Source: Blastocladiella emersonii ATCC 22665 | Taxonomy: Eukaryota > Blastocladiomycota > Blastocladiomycetes > Blastocladiales > Blastocladiaceae | Direction of reading: 5' to 3' | DNA: 64,000 nt | Assembly (NCBI GenBank): GCA_025594325.1 | Contig: JANHCV010000004.1 | Span: 1,550,001-1,614,000 of the forward strand | Shown: positions 44,310 to 53,739 of the stretch, piece after piece | Layout of the letters: the number at the start of each line of letters is the position of its first letter | Position numbering within the stretch: position 1 is the stretch's first letter | The notes under the pieces: generated by a model | Seen by the model: only the letters and a program-made list of their open reading frames with translations | Databases searched by the model: none | Told to the model about the DNA's origin: nothing | Made by a program: the position numbers and the translations under genes

Positions 44310-45357
44310 TCAGTACCCGCGGTACCCGTGCGGCGGCGGCGGCGGCATCTGCGCTCCCGCGCCGTACCCGGGCGGCATGCCGTACCCCATTGGCGGCGGC
44401 GGTGGGGGCATCCCGTAGGCGCCGTACGGCGCGGCGCCGGGCGGCGGCATGCCGTACTGGCCCATGGGCAGCGCCACTGGGGGCATGCCCATACCCATCG
44501 GCATGCCGACGGGCGGGCGCATCCCCAGTGCGACCGAGGGGAGCGGCGGTGGTGCGTTCTTGCGTGCCTGCGCGGCGAGGGCGCGCTCGGCGGCGGACCC
44601 GTGACGCTCGCCCTTGCCGTCCTTCTTGAGCGCGTAGTTGACGTTCATGGGCCGGTTCATCAAGTACTGCCCGTTCATGGACTCGATGGCCAGGTCCGAC
44701 GCCTCGAACGAGTCGAACCCGATGAACGCGTACCCCTTGGACTCGCCCGAGTCGGGGTCGCGCGCGAGCTACACGGCGCCGGTGATGACGAAGGTGAGGG
44801 AGAGGTTCGTGATGTCGAGTGCAGCGACGAGGCGTACCTTGGGCGCCTGCACGATCACGCCAAACGAGCTGAAGGCATCGAACAGCGCCTTCTCGTCGAC
44901 CTCGGGGTCGAGGTTGCCGACGAAGATGGTCGCGCCCACCTCCATGTGCTTCTTGTCCGACGACGCCTACACACACGCGCATGCGCTGTCGTCAGCGCGG
45001 GTCGACCGAGCGAGCGAGGGCCGAACACGATCGCACCTTGTTGACGCGGATCGGCTTGCCGTACATCTTGGTCATGTTGAACATCTTGATGGCGTAGTCG
45101 GCGTCCTCCTCGGTCGCAAACTCGCAGAAGCCATACCCCTGGTGCTGCATCGTCACGCGGTCCTTGGGCAGGTGCACGTTCACTAGACGACGTCCGGCAT
45201 CATGAGCACTCGTCGTGGGAGTACAACGCTGAAGCGGCAGCATACCGACGGGTCCGGCCTGGACCATGAGCTCCCACAGCATGGCCTCAGTCACCTTCTC
45301 GTCGAGGTTGCCCATGTAGACGGTGGCCTCCTGGTTGCGTTCATGGTGTGCGTTCAT
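44310..45357 (-). CDS. SF3B4: Splicing factor 3b subunit 4 (two-RRM protein)
   Basis: Exons 45357-45246, 45182-45037, 44966-44838 and 44768-44310 give 281 aa. RRM1 runs from [20 protein letters not shown] through RNP1 QGYGFCEF to [13 protein letters not shown]2 runs from [20 protein letters not shown] through RNP1 KGYAFIGF to [22 protein letters not shown] and the [11 protein letters not shown] join are hallmarks of SF3B4/Hsh49. The C terminus is Pro/Met/Gly-rich, as in SF3B4. ATG 45357 was chosen over an upstream non-ATG extension. It acts in the U2 snRNP at branch-site recognition. Confidence 0.95.
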
Positions 45358-45691
45358 GGCGGTGATGCGTGTGCGTTGCACCAAGTGGCGAGCGTATGTA
45401 GACGCTACAACGAGGGACGTGAAGAGCAGGAGTGGCCGAGCGAGACGAGAAGATGATCGAACCGAGTCGCGTCACCTGATGCACGCGCCGACGTGTTCGA
45501 GACGCGCCGAGCCGCGCGCCGAGAGCGAGGCAAGTAAAAGAAACGTTGACGTGTTGAAATCATCAAAGGACAGGGAACATGAAGGGCGGTGGGAGCGAAA
45601 AGAGTAGGGAAGGGGTACAGCGAGGAGGGACGAGGACGGGGAGGTCCAGCAATTTGATGAGGCGGGCGAGCGACCGACCGTGCGCGAGCGC
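45358..45691. other. Spacer between SF3B4 start and UBE2G1 end
   Basis: 334 bp. It presumably carries the SF3B4 promoter and the UBE2G1 3' UTR. A GAGACGCG word occurs near 45500. Nothing else seen. Confidence 0.35.
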
Positions 45692-46697
45692 TTACAGGTC
45701 CTCGGCGCTTCTCCGCACGATGCGGCCGACGCGCTTCTTGAAGGACTCAAAGTTTTCCCGCCACTCCTTCTACGAGACCGGGAGGGGGGAACGCGAGAGT
45801 CAGTGCTGAGTCGGGCGAGCGGGAGAGCAGCCAAGACGTACCGCGGCGTCAATGTTGGCCGGCGACTCGTCGTTGGGGTCCGAGAGCATCGAGATAACGC
45901 TCATCATGATGGTCTCGACCGTGAAGATCGGGAGCCAGCGCTCCGAGGCCTTCTCGTAGCCGTACGTGTCTGTGTGGAGAGGGTGGGGAGCGAGGCGGAT
46001 GGGCGGGGGTGGCGCAGTCAGCGAGTGAGTCGCACACGCGCGTCGCGACGGAGAGCAGACGTACCGTCACCGGGCGGGTGGAGCGTCGAGATGCAGACGG
46101 TGCCATCGGGGTAGACTAGCAGGGGTGACACGTCAGCATGATGCGAACGCGCACGAGTCGGTAGCGGAGCGCGGCGTACCGTTCGGGTGCCACATGGCGC
46201 TGGTGAAGCGCAGCTTGGGCGGCATCTCGGGGAAGTTCTTGGGGAACGACATGATGGCCTTGAAGAAGCCGCCCTCGTACAGGGTGCCGGCGGGCGGGAT
46301 GATGAGGATGTCCCACTACGAGAGCGCGATGATGGAGCGCGAGATCGATCGAGGCGGGTATCGTGAGCGGTCACGGTCGAGTCACGAGCGTGTGACACGA
46401 CAGCGGTCAACGACGCGTGGGCAAGTACCTCGTAGATGTTGTCGTCGTCGACGAGACCTAGAGTGGGCAGCAGCATCGAGCGTCAGTCGCGGCACCATGA
46501 CTCAAAGACTAAATGAAAGACGCGTACCGGCACTAAAGTACTCGTGGGGCGACTTGGACAGGTCTGCAGCGAAAGAGTCACGCCGGCGGGGGAGGCGCAG
46601 TCGCGAGCGAGTCAGCGCACGGGCAGGCGGGATCGCGGCGCGCGCAAGGCGTACCCTTGAGCTGGCGGCGGAGGAGAAGAGCAGAGGCCTCGGTCAT
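45692..46697 (-). CDS. UBE2G1: Ubiquitin-conjugating enzyme E2, UBE2G1/UBC7 type
   Basis: Seven exons: 46697-46655, 46563-46528, 46457-46429, 46315-46180, 46115-46065, 45969-45842 and 45769-45692, giving 166 aa. All joins restore the UBC fold: [43 protein letters not shown] (HPN motif), then catalytic Cys in [15 protein letters not shown]. The acidic insertion after the Cys and [19 protein letters not shown] define the UBE2G1/Ubc7 class. [20 protein letters not shown] completes it. Family role: K48 chain building, including ER-associated degradation. Two exons are only 29 and 36 nt. It is divergent with the RIM2-like carrier. Confidence 0.96.
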
Positions 46698-47361
46698 GGT
46701 GACGATAGAGTGGTTGGTGGGATGTGGAGGAGAGGAGAGTGATGCTGGCGCGATTGAGGCGGGCAGTCGAGCGCAGGGCAGGGCGGAGGCGGCGGGGCGG
46801 CGGGCGGCGTCGTCGAGCACGGTGCAGGAGGTCGGGCGTGCGGCGCTACGTCGTCTTCGTGGTCGGTACAGGCGAGCGGTCGGGGAGGAGGAGCGAGCAG
46901 CGCCTCCCGCGATAGCGACCCGGCGGCCTGCCCGGCGGCGGTCGCGCAGAGAAGCAGGCCGGCGCGAGGCTTCACGTCACGGGGCGCACCTGCCACCGCT
47001 CGCGCGCGTTTCGGGCTGATGGGCGTGGCAGCTGCAGTCAACAGAATCTTTGAGCGATCGTCAGCCGCTCTGCTCCGCTCAGTTGCACAGGGGAGCAGTT
47101 GTAACGAGGCCCGCGGCCACGCTTCCGCTCCGCTCCCCTCCCCTAACCGATGAAGCTCGCCGCTGACGCTGACCCTGCCGTCGACGATTCGCTCCGCCGG
47201 CCTCTGCCTCCACGCTCTCCGCCCCCCGACCTCGCACCGGGAGCCCCGCTGCCTGCCCATCGAATCCGCGCTGATCGCTCGCGCCGCGACCCTGAGCTGA
47301 GCTGAGCCTCACGCTGTCCCTGAGCTACTACTCGACCTACGCTTGATCCCATCCGCGATCC
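46698..47361. promoter_or_regulatory. Divergent promoter, UBE2G1 and RIM2 carrier
   Basis: 664 bp between outward starts. No clear TATA-like site, coding segment or repeat was recognised. Confidence 0.35.
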
Positions 47362-48743
47362 ATGGCCTCCATCGCGCTACCCGGGACCGTGCTCCCGTCC
47401 ACGGCGGCCCCACCACCCGCCATCGCCGCGGCCCCGCGGCACTCGACCCTGGCCGAGAGCCCAAGGCCCAAGGGTCCTGACACTCCGGCGGTTCCTGCCG
47501 CTGCTCCTGTCGCCTCGGTGACGGCCGCGGCCAAGCCCGCCGTGTCGCCGGCCGTCAACTTCCTCGCTGGCGGGTACGCACGCTCCCACGCTCGCACGCT
47601 GAGCAGCGATCCCGCAACGCGAGCATGAGTCTGACGACACACACCCGTGTCTAGCATCGGCGGCTGTGTCGGCGCCATCATCACCTGCCCGCTCGAGGTC
47701 GTCAAGACCCGCATGCAGTCCTCGTTCCACACCCAGCTGCCCGCCAACCGCTTCTTCTTTGCCGACGGCGTCGCGCCGCTGTCGGGCACCACGGGCCTGA
47801 TCCGGTACGCTCGCTGCGCTCCTCAGTTCGCGACGTGAACCGGCCGCTGACTGGTCGCATCGCCGTGTAGCCAAATCTACCACCAGGAGGGCTTCAAGGC
47901 GTTCTGGAAGGGCATCGGCCCGACGCTCACCGGCGTGATTCCCGCTCGGTACGGTCGCCTTCACGCTCGCGCCCCGTCCGTTACGGCGCTCCCAGCTAAC
48001 GCGCGACACGGTGTAGCGCCATTTACTTTGCCACGTACAACGAGGCCAAGAAAGCGCTGACGGCGCTGCACGGCCAGGAATCGTCGCGCGTGTACATGGG
48101 CTCGGCCGTGGCCGCCGGCGTCGCTACCACCATCTCGACGAGCCCAATATGGCTCATCAAGACGCGCATGCAGCTGCAGTCGTCGCGCACCGCCCCCATG
48201 TACCGCAACTCGTGGGACTGCTTCGTCAAGATCGTCCGCCACGAGGGCTTCTTCACCCTGTACCGCGGCCTGAGCGCCAGCCTCATCGGCATCTCCGAGG
48301 GCACCATCCAGTGGCTCATCTACGAGAAGCTCAAGAAGGTGCAGGCTGCGCGCCGCCTCGACCACGACCGGGAGACGCGCACCCCCGCGGCGGCGGCGGC
48401 AGCGACCGCGTCCAAGTCGTGGACCGAGTGGCTCGAGTATTTCGGGTGCGCCGCGACCGCCAAGCTCACGGCGGCCACGCTCACGTACCCGCACGAGGTG
48501 ATCCGCACGCGCATGCGCGAGAGCCCCGCCGCCGGCACCACCGCGTACAAGTACAACGGCCTGCTGCAGACGGCCCGCACCATCGTCGCCGAGGAGGGCG
48601 CCATGGCCCTGTACGGCGGCATGGGTGTCCACCTGCTCCGCGTCGTGCCCAACTCGGCCATCATGTTCCTGTGCTACGAGGGCGTCGTCCACGTCGCGCA
48701 AAAGTGGCAGCACGCCGAGGCCGTCGCCGCCGCCGACGAGTAG
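47362..48743 (+). CDS. RIM2: Mitochondrial pyrimidine nucleotide carrier, RIM2/SLC25A33 type
   Basis: Exons 47362-47573, 47655-47804, 47871-47948 and 48017-48743 give 388 aa. Three mitochondrial carrier signatures are present: CPLEVVKTRMQS, SPIWLIKTRMQL and YPHEVIRTRMRE. The Trp-Leu-Ile second signature and the long loop after the first are characteristic of Rim2/SLC25A33/36. Each repeat has its EG motif (HQEGFKAFWKGIGPTLTG, HEGFFTLYRGLSASLIG, EEGAMALYGGMGVHLLR). An Ala/Pro-rich N-terminal extension of ~65 residues precedes NFLAGG. Family function: exchange of (deoxy)pyrimidine nucleotides across the inner membrane. All three intron joins (phase 2) fall in conserved sequence. Confidence 0.94.
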
Positions 48744-48835
48744 GAATCCGAGTCGAGACCCTGCGTGTTCGCGCGCACGCAGAGAGAGAATGTATTTGAC
48801 CACCTATCACTAGTACATCTGTTATTTATTTCTTA

Positions 48836-50329
48836 TCAATCCGAGTCGTCCCCTGAATCGTCGTCTGCACCCGCCGAGTCGCTCGACGTGGACGAGGCCG
48901 ATCCGGACGACGACCGCGGGATCTGCGGCGTGGTGTCGAGGCAGTGCATCGTGGCGACGAGGTACGCCCACTTGGCCGGGTGGTCGGTCGGCAGCCGCGG
49001 GTCGGGCATGGCGGGGTCGGGCACCTCGCCGCCGTTCTTGATGGCGTCGACATCGACGCCCGCGCGCTTGGCCTCGGCCTCGACGTTCTCGCGCCAGCGC
49101 TGCGTCATCTTGGGCCGGCCGCGCCGCGCCTCGAGGTACACGCACTCGAAGTTGGCCGTCGAGCAAAAGTTCTGCGTGATGGCGACGGTATACGACAGGT
49201 TGACGACGACGTGGTGCCATCCGCCGGGGACGAACACGGTGGTGCCGGGCTTCTGCAGGATCTCGAGCATGCCGAGCAGGTCGCGGTACGGGGCGAGGTT
49301 CGGGTACACCTCGTTGAACCAGCACGCGGCCTCGGTGTCGTGGACGCGGTGCGCGATGCGCTGGATGCCGTACCGCAGGTCGCGCTGGTCGTAGTAGACC
49401 GACCCCTTGGCGGGCGCGACCAGCGCCTTGTCGATGTGCGGCGGGAACAGGCACCACCGCTTGTACCCGACGATCAGCGTGTTCCACGCCGACGTGCCGA
49501 GCGGGTCGAGGTGGATCCCGGTCCCGCTGCGCTCGGGCCCGATCACGATCCACCGGTGCGGCGGGCGCCGGTGGTTCGGGACCAGCTTGAACAGGTCCTC
49601 GGTAAAGTACTTGGGGACCGCAAAGTCGTCGAGGATCGGGCGCATTGGGAACTGGTCCGCGCCGCCCGCCGCCTTCTTCTTGGACGACTTGGACGTGCGC
49701 TTGTGGAAGGTCGAGTCGAAAATGTACAGCGGCGAGTCCTCGTCGCGGGCCAGCGTCTCCGAGTACCGGGCAAAGTGCTTGTACCGCATGTACACGATGT
49801 TGCCGTCGTCGTCCTCGCCGACCTTGAACTTTTGCCGCTTGTACCGCTTGAGGAACGCGTCGGGCTGCCAGTTGGCCGACGCCGACCACTCCTTGGCGGC
49901 GCCCTCGATGACCACGGGCAGGTTGGCCCGCTCGAACCGCTCCTGGAACTCGGCCTCGCTCACCTCGTCGTACTGAATCCGCGGTACACGGTCGTCGATG
50001 CGGTGCCACAGCGACTTTTCCGCGTACCGGTGCCGCCCCCACGCGTCGGGCGACACGTCGGTCCGGATCAGCGCCTTGGCCTTGCGCACGCGGTCGAGCA
50101 GCCGCGCCGTCTTGCCGCCGTCACCGTCAGCGGAAGATGATGATGGCTCGGTGGACGCGGTTGCCGTGGCCGACCCAGCGGCGGCGACATTGGCCGGCGA
50201 CGCGGGCCGCGACCGGTGGCGCTTGTTCGGGCTCGACGACGCGGCGCGCGAGGACCCCGCGACGGCCGAGTCGCCGCCGTCGCTGCTGTCGTCGGACCGG
50301 CGACGCGCGGCCTTGGTGGTAGATTTCAT
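48836..50329 (-). CDS. JMJD6-like JmjC 2-oxoglutarate oxygenase
   Basis: A single exon of 497 aa. A disordered Ser-rich N terminus with a basic patch (NKRHRSRP) is followed by the JMJD6 core: WGRHRYAEKSLWHRIDD, VPRIQYDEVSEAEF, LPVVIEGAAKEW. The Fe(II) triad is His273 and Asp275 in GTGIHLDPLGTSAWN, and His373 in VPGGWHHVVVNL. YKRWCLFPP contains the likely 2OG-contact Lys. ITQNFCSTANFE follows. Human JMJD6 is a lysyl hydroxylase/arginine demethylase acting on splicing factors and histones; substrate here is unknown. The Ser/Asp tail (SGSASSTSSDSAGADDDSGD) recalls the JMJD6 poly-Ser region. Convergent with RIM2, stops ~90 bp apart. Confidence 0.93.
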   Translation of the reverse strand: MKSTTKAARRRSDDSSDGGDSAVAGSSRAASSSPNKRHRSRPASPANVAAAGSATATASTEPSSSSADGDGGKTARLLDRVRKAKALIRTDVSPDAWGRHRYAEKSLWHRIDDRVPRIQYDEVSEAEFQERFERANLPVVIEGAAKEWSASANWQPDAFLKRYKRQKFKVGEDDDGNIVYMRYKHFARYSETLARDEDSPLYIFDSTFHKRTSKSSKKKAAGGADQFPMRPILDDFAVPKYFTEDLFKLVPNHRRPPHRWIVIGPERSGTGIHLDPLGTSAWNTLIVGYKRWCLFPPHIDKALVAPAKGSVYYDQRDLRYGIQRIAHRVHDTEAACWFNEVYPNLAPYRDLLGMLEILQKPGTTVFVPGGWHHVVVNLSYTVAITQNFCSTANFECVYLEARRGRPKMTQRWRENVEAEAKRAGVDVDAIKNGGEVPDPAMPDPRLPTDHPAKWAYLVATMHCLDTTPQIPRSSSGSASSTSSDSAGADDDSGDDSD

Positions 50330-50697
50330 GGCTAAGCTAGGTGATGGTGGAGAGAGGCCATCGATGGACCGACCCCAACTCTAACGGGGAGCGGTCGCGC
50401 GCACCACAGCGGTGCGTCGGCGCACGTGTGTGGTTGCTGGGCGCGCCGCGACTCGTCTCGCACCCGATGTCTCGCGGCTCCGCTGCTGCGCCACCCATGC
50501 GTTGCGCATCGGGCACGCGCGTGCCAGTGGCAAGGTTTGGCCTCGGAAATGAAAATGCGACACACAGCTCATTCACAACCAGCCCCGATAAACGCCTCGG
50601 CGGCGCGATCATCGCCTCCGCAGCCCCTCTCTGCTCCCGCGCTTGCGCGCAGACAGGTCATGCACCTAGACCTTGATCGACAGTTCACTCACCCGGC
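50330..50697. promoter_or_regulatory. Divergent promoter, JMJD6-like and ankyrin genes
   Basis: 368 bp between outward starts. No specific element beyond CGTCTCGCA-like words near 50452. No gene seen. Confidence 0.3.
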
Positions 50698-52572
50698 ATG
50701 TTCGAAGAAGCCCCTCACTCTCCCGCGTCGCCCGATCAGCTCCCGCTCGCGCAGACGAGCCGGCTCGTGGCGCTCCTCCCCGAGCTGCAATGGCGGCTGC
50801 ACCTGTTCCTCGACGCGGCGTCGGCCGTGCGCGTCCGGTGCACCTGCCGCGCGCTGCGCGATTTCCCGATGGAGGGGTTTGACCGCGACATGTTCGAGTA
50901 CTTTTGCCAGGTCGATCCCGAGGCCGAGTTCGACTCGGCGCCGCCCGAGGACCGGTGGAACATGGAGGCGTTGGCCGACGCGATTGACGACGACGGCGAA
51001 GCCGATCCTCAACCCGGCGCTGTCCCGCGGCCCATCAACTCGGACGCGTCGCTCGGCAAGATCCTGCGCTCGCCGCTGACGCCGCGCGCCATGACGTACC
51101 TGCTCGAGTCGGCGCGCGTCGACCCGAACGCGCACTCGCACTGGCTGCTGCGCGCCGCGTGCGTGCGCGGGTGGGCCGACCTCGTGCGCAAGATCCTCGC
51201 GCACCCGCGCACGCGGCTCGACGGCGAGGTGGTCCCCGCACTGCTCATGGCCGAGGACGGCGTCGGGATCGACCACGCGGACCTCGGCCTGCCGCGGCAC
51301 CCGCACGGCGTCGCGGGCGCGCACGTCCACGTCGCGTGGGCGGCCCTAGGGTCCGCGCTCGAGGGGTGGACGCTCGGCCACGCTGGGTGTATCCCGACCG
51401 CGCAGCTCTTGCTCGACCACCCCAGCATCGACCCGAGCGTCAACGGGCAGGCCGTCCTGCACTGGGCCGTGGTGCATGGGGCCACGGCGATCCTGCCGCA
51501 GCTCCTGGCGCACCCGAAGCTTGACGTGGCCGCGTGCGGGCACCGCGCGCTGAACCTGGCCGTGGTCGGCGGGCACGCGGCGGTGCTCGACACCCTGCTC
51601 GCGCACCCATCGTGTCCCGCGGGCGCCATCACGGAGCCCGCACTCATGCTGGCCGCGCGGCGCGGACAGGGCACCGTGGTGCGGCACCTACTCGACTCGC
51701 CGGCCCTCGCAGCGGGCGAGCTGCACGTGCCGTGGGACGCGCTGCTGGGGCACGCCGTGGACCGCGGCGACGAGTCGCTCGTCCGGTACCTGTTCGCGCG
51801 GCACGAGGCGCGCCTGCGGCCGGGGTTCCAGGACAACTGGGCGCTCCGCAACGCGTGCGCCAACGGGCACCGCGGGATCGCCGGCCTCCTGCTCGCGCAC
51901 CCGGCCGTCGACCCGAACGCGCGCGCCGGCGCCGCGCTCCGGTTCGCGGCCGCCCGCGGGTACACGGAGATCGTGGTGCGTGTCCTCGCGCACCCGGCGA
52001 CCGACCCAACGCTCGCGCCAAACCCGCCCGACGCGCCGACGGCGCTCGTGGCCGCGATTCTCGGGGATCACTTTGAGACGGTCGAGGTGCTCCTCGAGGA
52101 CCCGCGCATCGACCCCATGGCCGTCTCGGCGACGCCGAACGGCCGCATGTACCCGCTGACTGCGGCGGCCCGGCTCGGCGACGCGCTCATTGTCGACGCG
52201 CTGCTCGCTCACCCGCACGTCGACCCGACCGTCAACGATATGGAGGCGCTGGTTGTTGCGGCGCAGCGCGGGCACGCGCAGGCCGTGTATCGGCTCGTCA
52301 CGGACAAGCGCGTAGCGCCTGACGCGGCGGGGAAAGTGCGCGCGGCGTACGACGCATCGGCGCTCCTGCAGCGCGTCATCCCGCAGTACTGGTGGCACGA
52401 GGGTGACAGCAAGTCCATGTCGATGTCGACCACGTCGTTTGGCGCGGCGGGCGTGCTCAGCCGCGGCAGTCTGCACAGCGGCATGCACCTCGTGGTCCTC
52501 GGCCGCGTCACGTCGGGCAGCTCGACGGACTCGGACGACGGCATGACGCGGTCGGCGGGAAGCGGGATCTGA
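50698..52572 (+). CDS. F-box-like ankyrin-repeat protein
   Basis: A single exon of 624 aa, ATG 50698. Residues ~25-60 (LLPELQWRLHLFLDAASAVR, CTCRALRDF) resemble an F-box. Residues ~120-560 consist of about twelve degenerate ankyrin-type repeats of 33-37 residues, each ending LLAHPxVDPxx or similar (ILAHPRTRLD, LLDHPSIDPS, LLAHPKLDVA, LLAHPAVDPN, LLEDPRIDPM, LLAHPHVDPT). The following ALxxAxxxGH is the classic ankyrin helix. The Ser-rich tail (SKSMSMSTTSFGAAG) is probably disordered. If the F-box is real, the protein would be a substrate adaptor for an SCF ligase; that is inference. Confidence 0.85.
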   Translation: MFEEAPHSPASPDQLPLAQTSRLVALLPELQWRLHLFLDAASAVRVRCTCRALRDFPMEGFDRDMFEYFCQVDPEAEFDSAPPEDRWNMEALADAIDDDGEADPQPGAVPRPINSDASLGKILRSPLTPRAMTYLLESARVDPNAHSHWLLRAACVRGWADLVRKILAHPRTRLDGEVVPALLMAEDGVGIDHADLGLPRHPHGVAGAHVHVAWAALGSALEGWTLGHAGCIPTAQLLLDHPSIDPSVNGQAVLHWAVVHGATAILPQLLAHPKLDVAACGHRALNLAVVGGHAAVLDTLLAHPSCPAGAITEPALMLAARRGQGTVVRHLLDSPALAAGELHVPWDALLGHAVDRGDESLVRYLFARHEARLRPGFQDNWALRNACANGHRGIAGLLLAHPAVDPNARAGAALRFAAARGYTEIVVRVLAHPATDPTLAPNPPDAPTALVAAILGDHFETVEVLLEDPRIDPMAVSATPNGRMYPLTAAARLGDALIVDALLAHPHVDPTVNDMEALVVAAQRGHAQAVYRLVTDKRVAPDAAGKVRAAYDASALLQRVIPQYWWHEGDSKSMSMSTTSFGAAGVLSRGSLHSGMHLVVLGRVTSGSSTDSDDGMTRSAGSGI

Positions 52573-52698
52573 TGCGATTGATGGTTTGTATTGGAGGCGA
52601 AGGGAGCGAAGTCGATGGTGGATATCAGTCAAGATGATGGTGGAGTGGGTGCGATGCGTGGGGTATCGGAGCATGGGGGTCGTGAGGAGGGAGCGACA

Positions 52699-53739
52699 TC
52701 AAGCGCGGCGGGTCAGCGGGACCCGGGCATCGTCGTCGTAGTGCGGCGGCAGCGTGTCGGCCCAGCACTTGTCGTCGGCGCCGTGGTCAGCGTCAAAGTC
52801 CTCGTCGTCGCCGAGAGTTCCGGGCGCGAAGGTCGAGTAGGACGGCAGCGTGCTCATGGTGCCGCGGTGCTGGCCCGGTGGCGACGACGACGAGGACCCG
52901 GCCACGCTGAGCCGCGCGTCCCAGCCGGGCGGGTTGCGGCCGCGCACGAGGACGGGCGAGGTGCGGCCGCTGAGCGAGAAGGCCGAGTCGTCCGAGGACA
53001 GGTCCGGGAAGGTGGTGGAGCGGGCGAGCGAGTCGTGCAGCGAGTTGAGATGGCGCGACGGGTCCCAGTCGAGGTCGTCGAGGAGGACCGACGGGTCGCG
53101 GCGCTTCTTGCCCTTGCCCCTGCTCGACGCGGGAACAGGAGGAGGTGGAGCGGTCGCGTCGGATAGCAGGCCGTGGGTTGATGAGCGCGACGAGATGAGG
53201 CCCGCGCACGAGTCGAGATCGACCTCCTCCTCGTCGTCCACCTCGTCGGCGCACGGCGCGAGCTCGCCAAACGTCGGCTGCGGCGACTCGATGGCCACGC
53301 CGTCCCAGCTCACGTCGTGCATGCGGCGGGCGCGCGGCGGCGCAGGCGCGTTGATGGAGGAGGCATCGGGCACGACGATGGCGGTCGGGTCGTCCGTGTG
53401 CGCGACGAACTGGGTCTCGTCGTTGCCGGCGACGAGCATCGACCGGCGCGCGCGCGACAGGCTCTTGAGGGCGCCCGTCACGGCGCGCACGGCGGACCGC
53501 ATCTTGCGGCCGGCCGCGGCCCCGCGGCGACGCGTTGGTGAGACCTCGGCGGCATCGTTGGTGGCGGGGTCCTCGCGGCAGGGCGGGAGCGACTGCAGGC
53601 TCTGCGGGCGCGGCGCGAGTGCCCGCTGCGCGTCGAGGGTCCACCGCACGGGGCGGCGCTTGGGCGAGTCGGGCCGGTCGGGCGTGACGTGGTTCTCGTG
53701 CGACGCCGGGCGCGTGCGGTTGCGGAGGAGGGTGATCAT
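52699..53739 (-). CDS. Hypothetical disordered protein
   Basis: A single exon of 346 aa. The ORF begins with TTG at 53760; the first ATG is 53739 (MITLLRNRTRPASHEN). Composition is Ser/Pro/Asp-rich with basic patches (RKMRSAVRAVTGALKSLSRA near residue 95, SRGKGKKRRD near 215). Acidic runs (DEVDDEEEVDLD) and several SP/TP sites are seen. There is no domain, signal peptide or membrane segment. Two ACGCGT sites lie 156-183 bp upstream, so cell-cycle expression is possible. It is tail-to-tail with the ankyrin gene, 126 bp between stops. Codon usage matches the neighbours, supporting a real gene. Confidence 0.6.
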   Translation of the reverse strand: MITLLRNRTRPASHENHVTPDRPDSPKRRPVRWTLDAQRALAPRPQSLQSLPPCREDPATNDAAEVSPTRRRGAAAGRKMRSAVRAVTGALKSLSRARRSMLVAGNDETQFVAHTDDPTAIVVPDASSINAPAPPRARRMHDVSWDGVAIESPQPTFGELAPCADEVDDEEEVDLDSCAGLISSRSSTHGLLSDATAPPPPVPASSRGKGKKRRDPSVLLDDLDWDPSRHLNSLHDSLARSTTFPDLSSDDSAFSLSGRTSPVLVRGRNPPGWDARLSVAGSSSSSPPGQHRGTMSTLPSYSTFAPGTLGDDEDFDADHGADDKCWADTLPPHYDDDARVPLTRRA

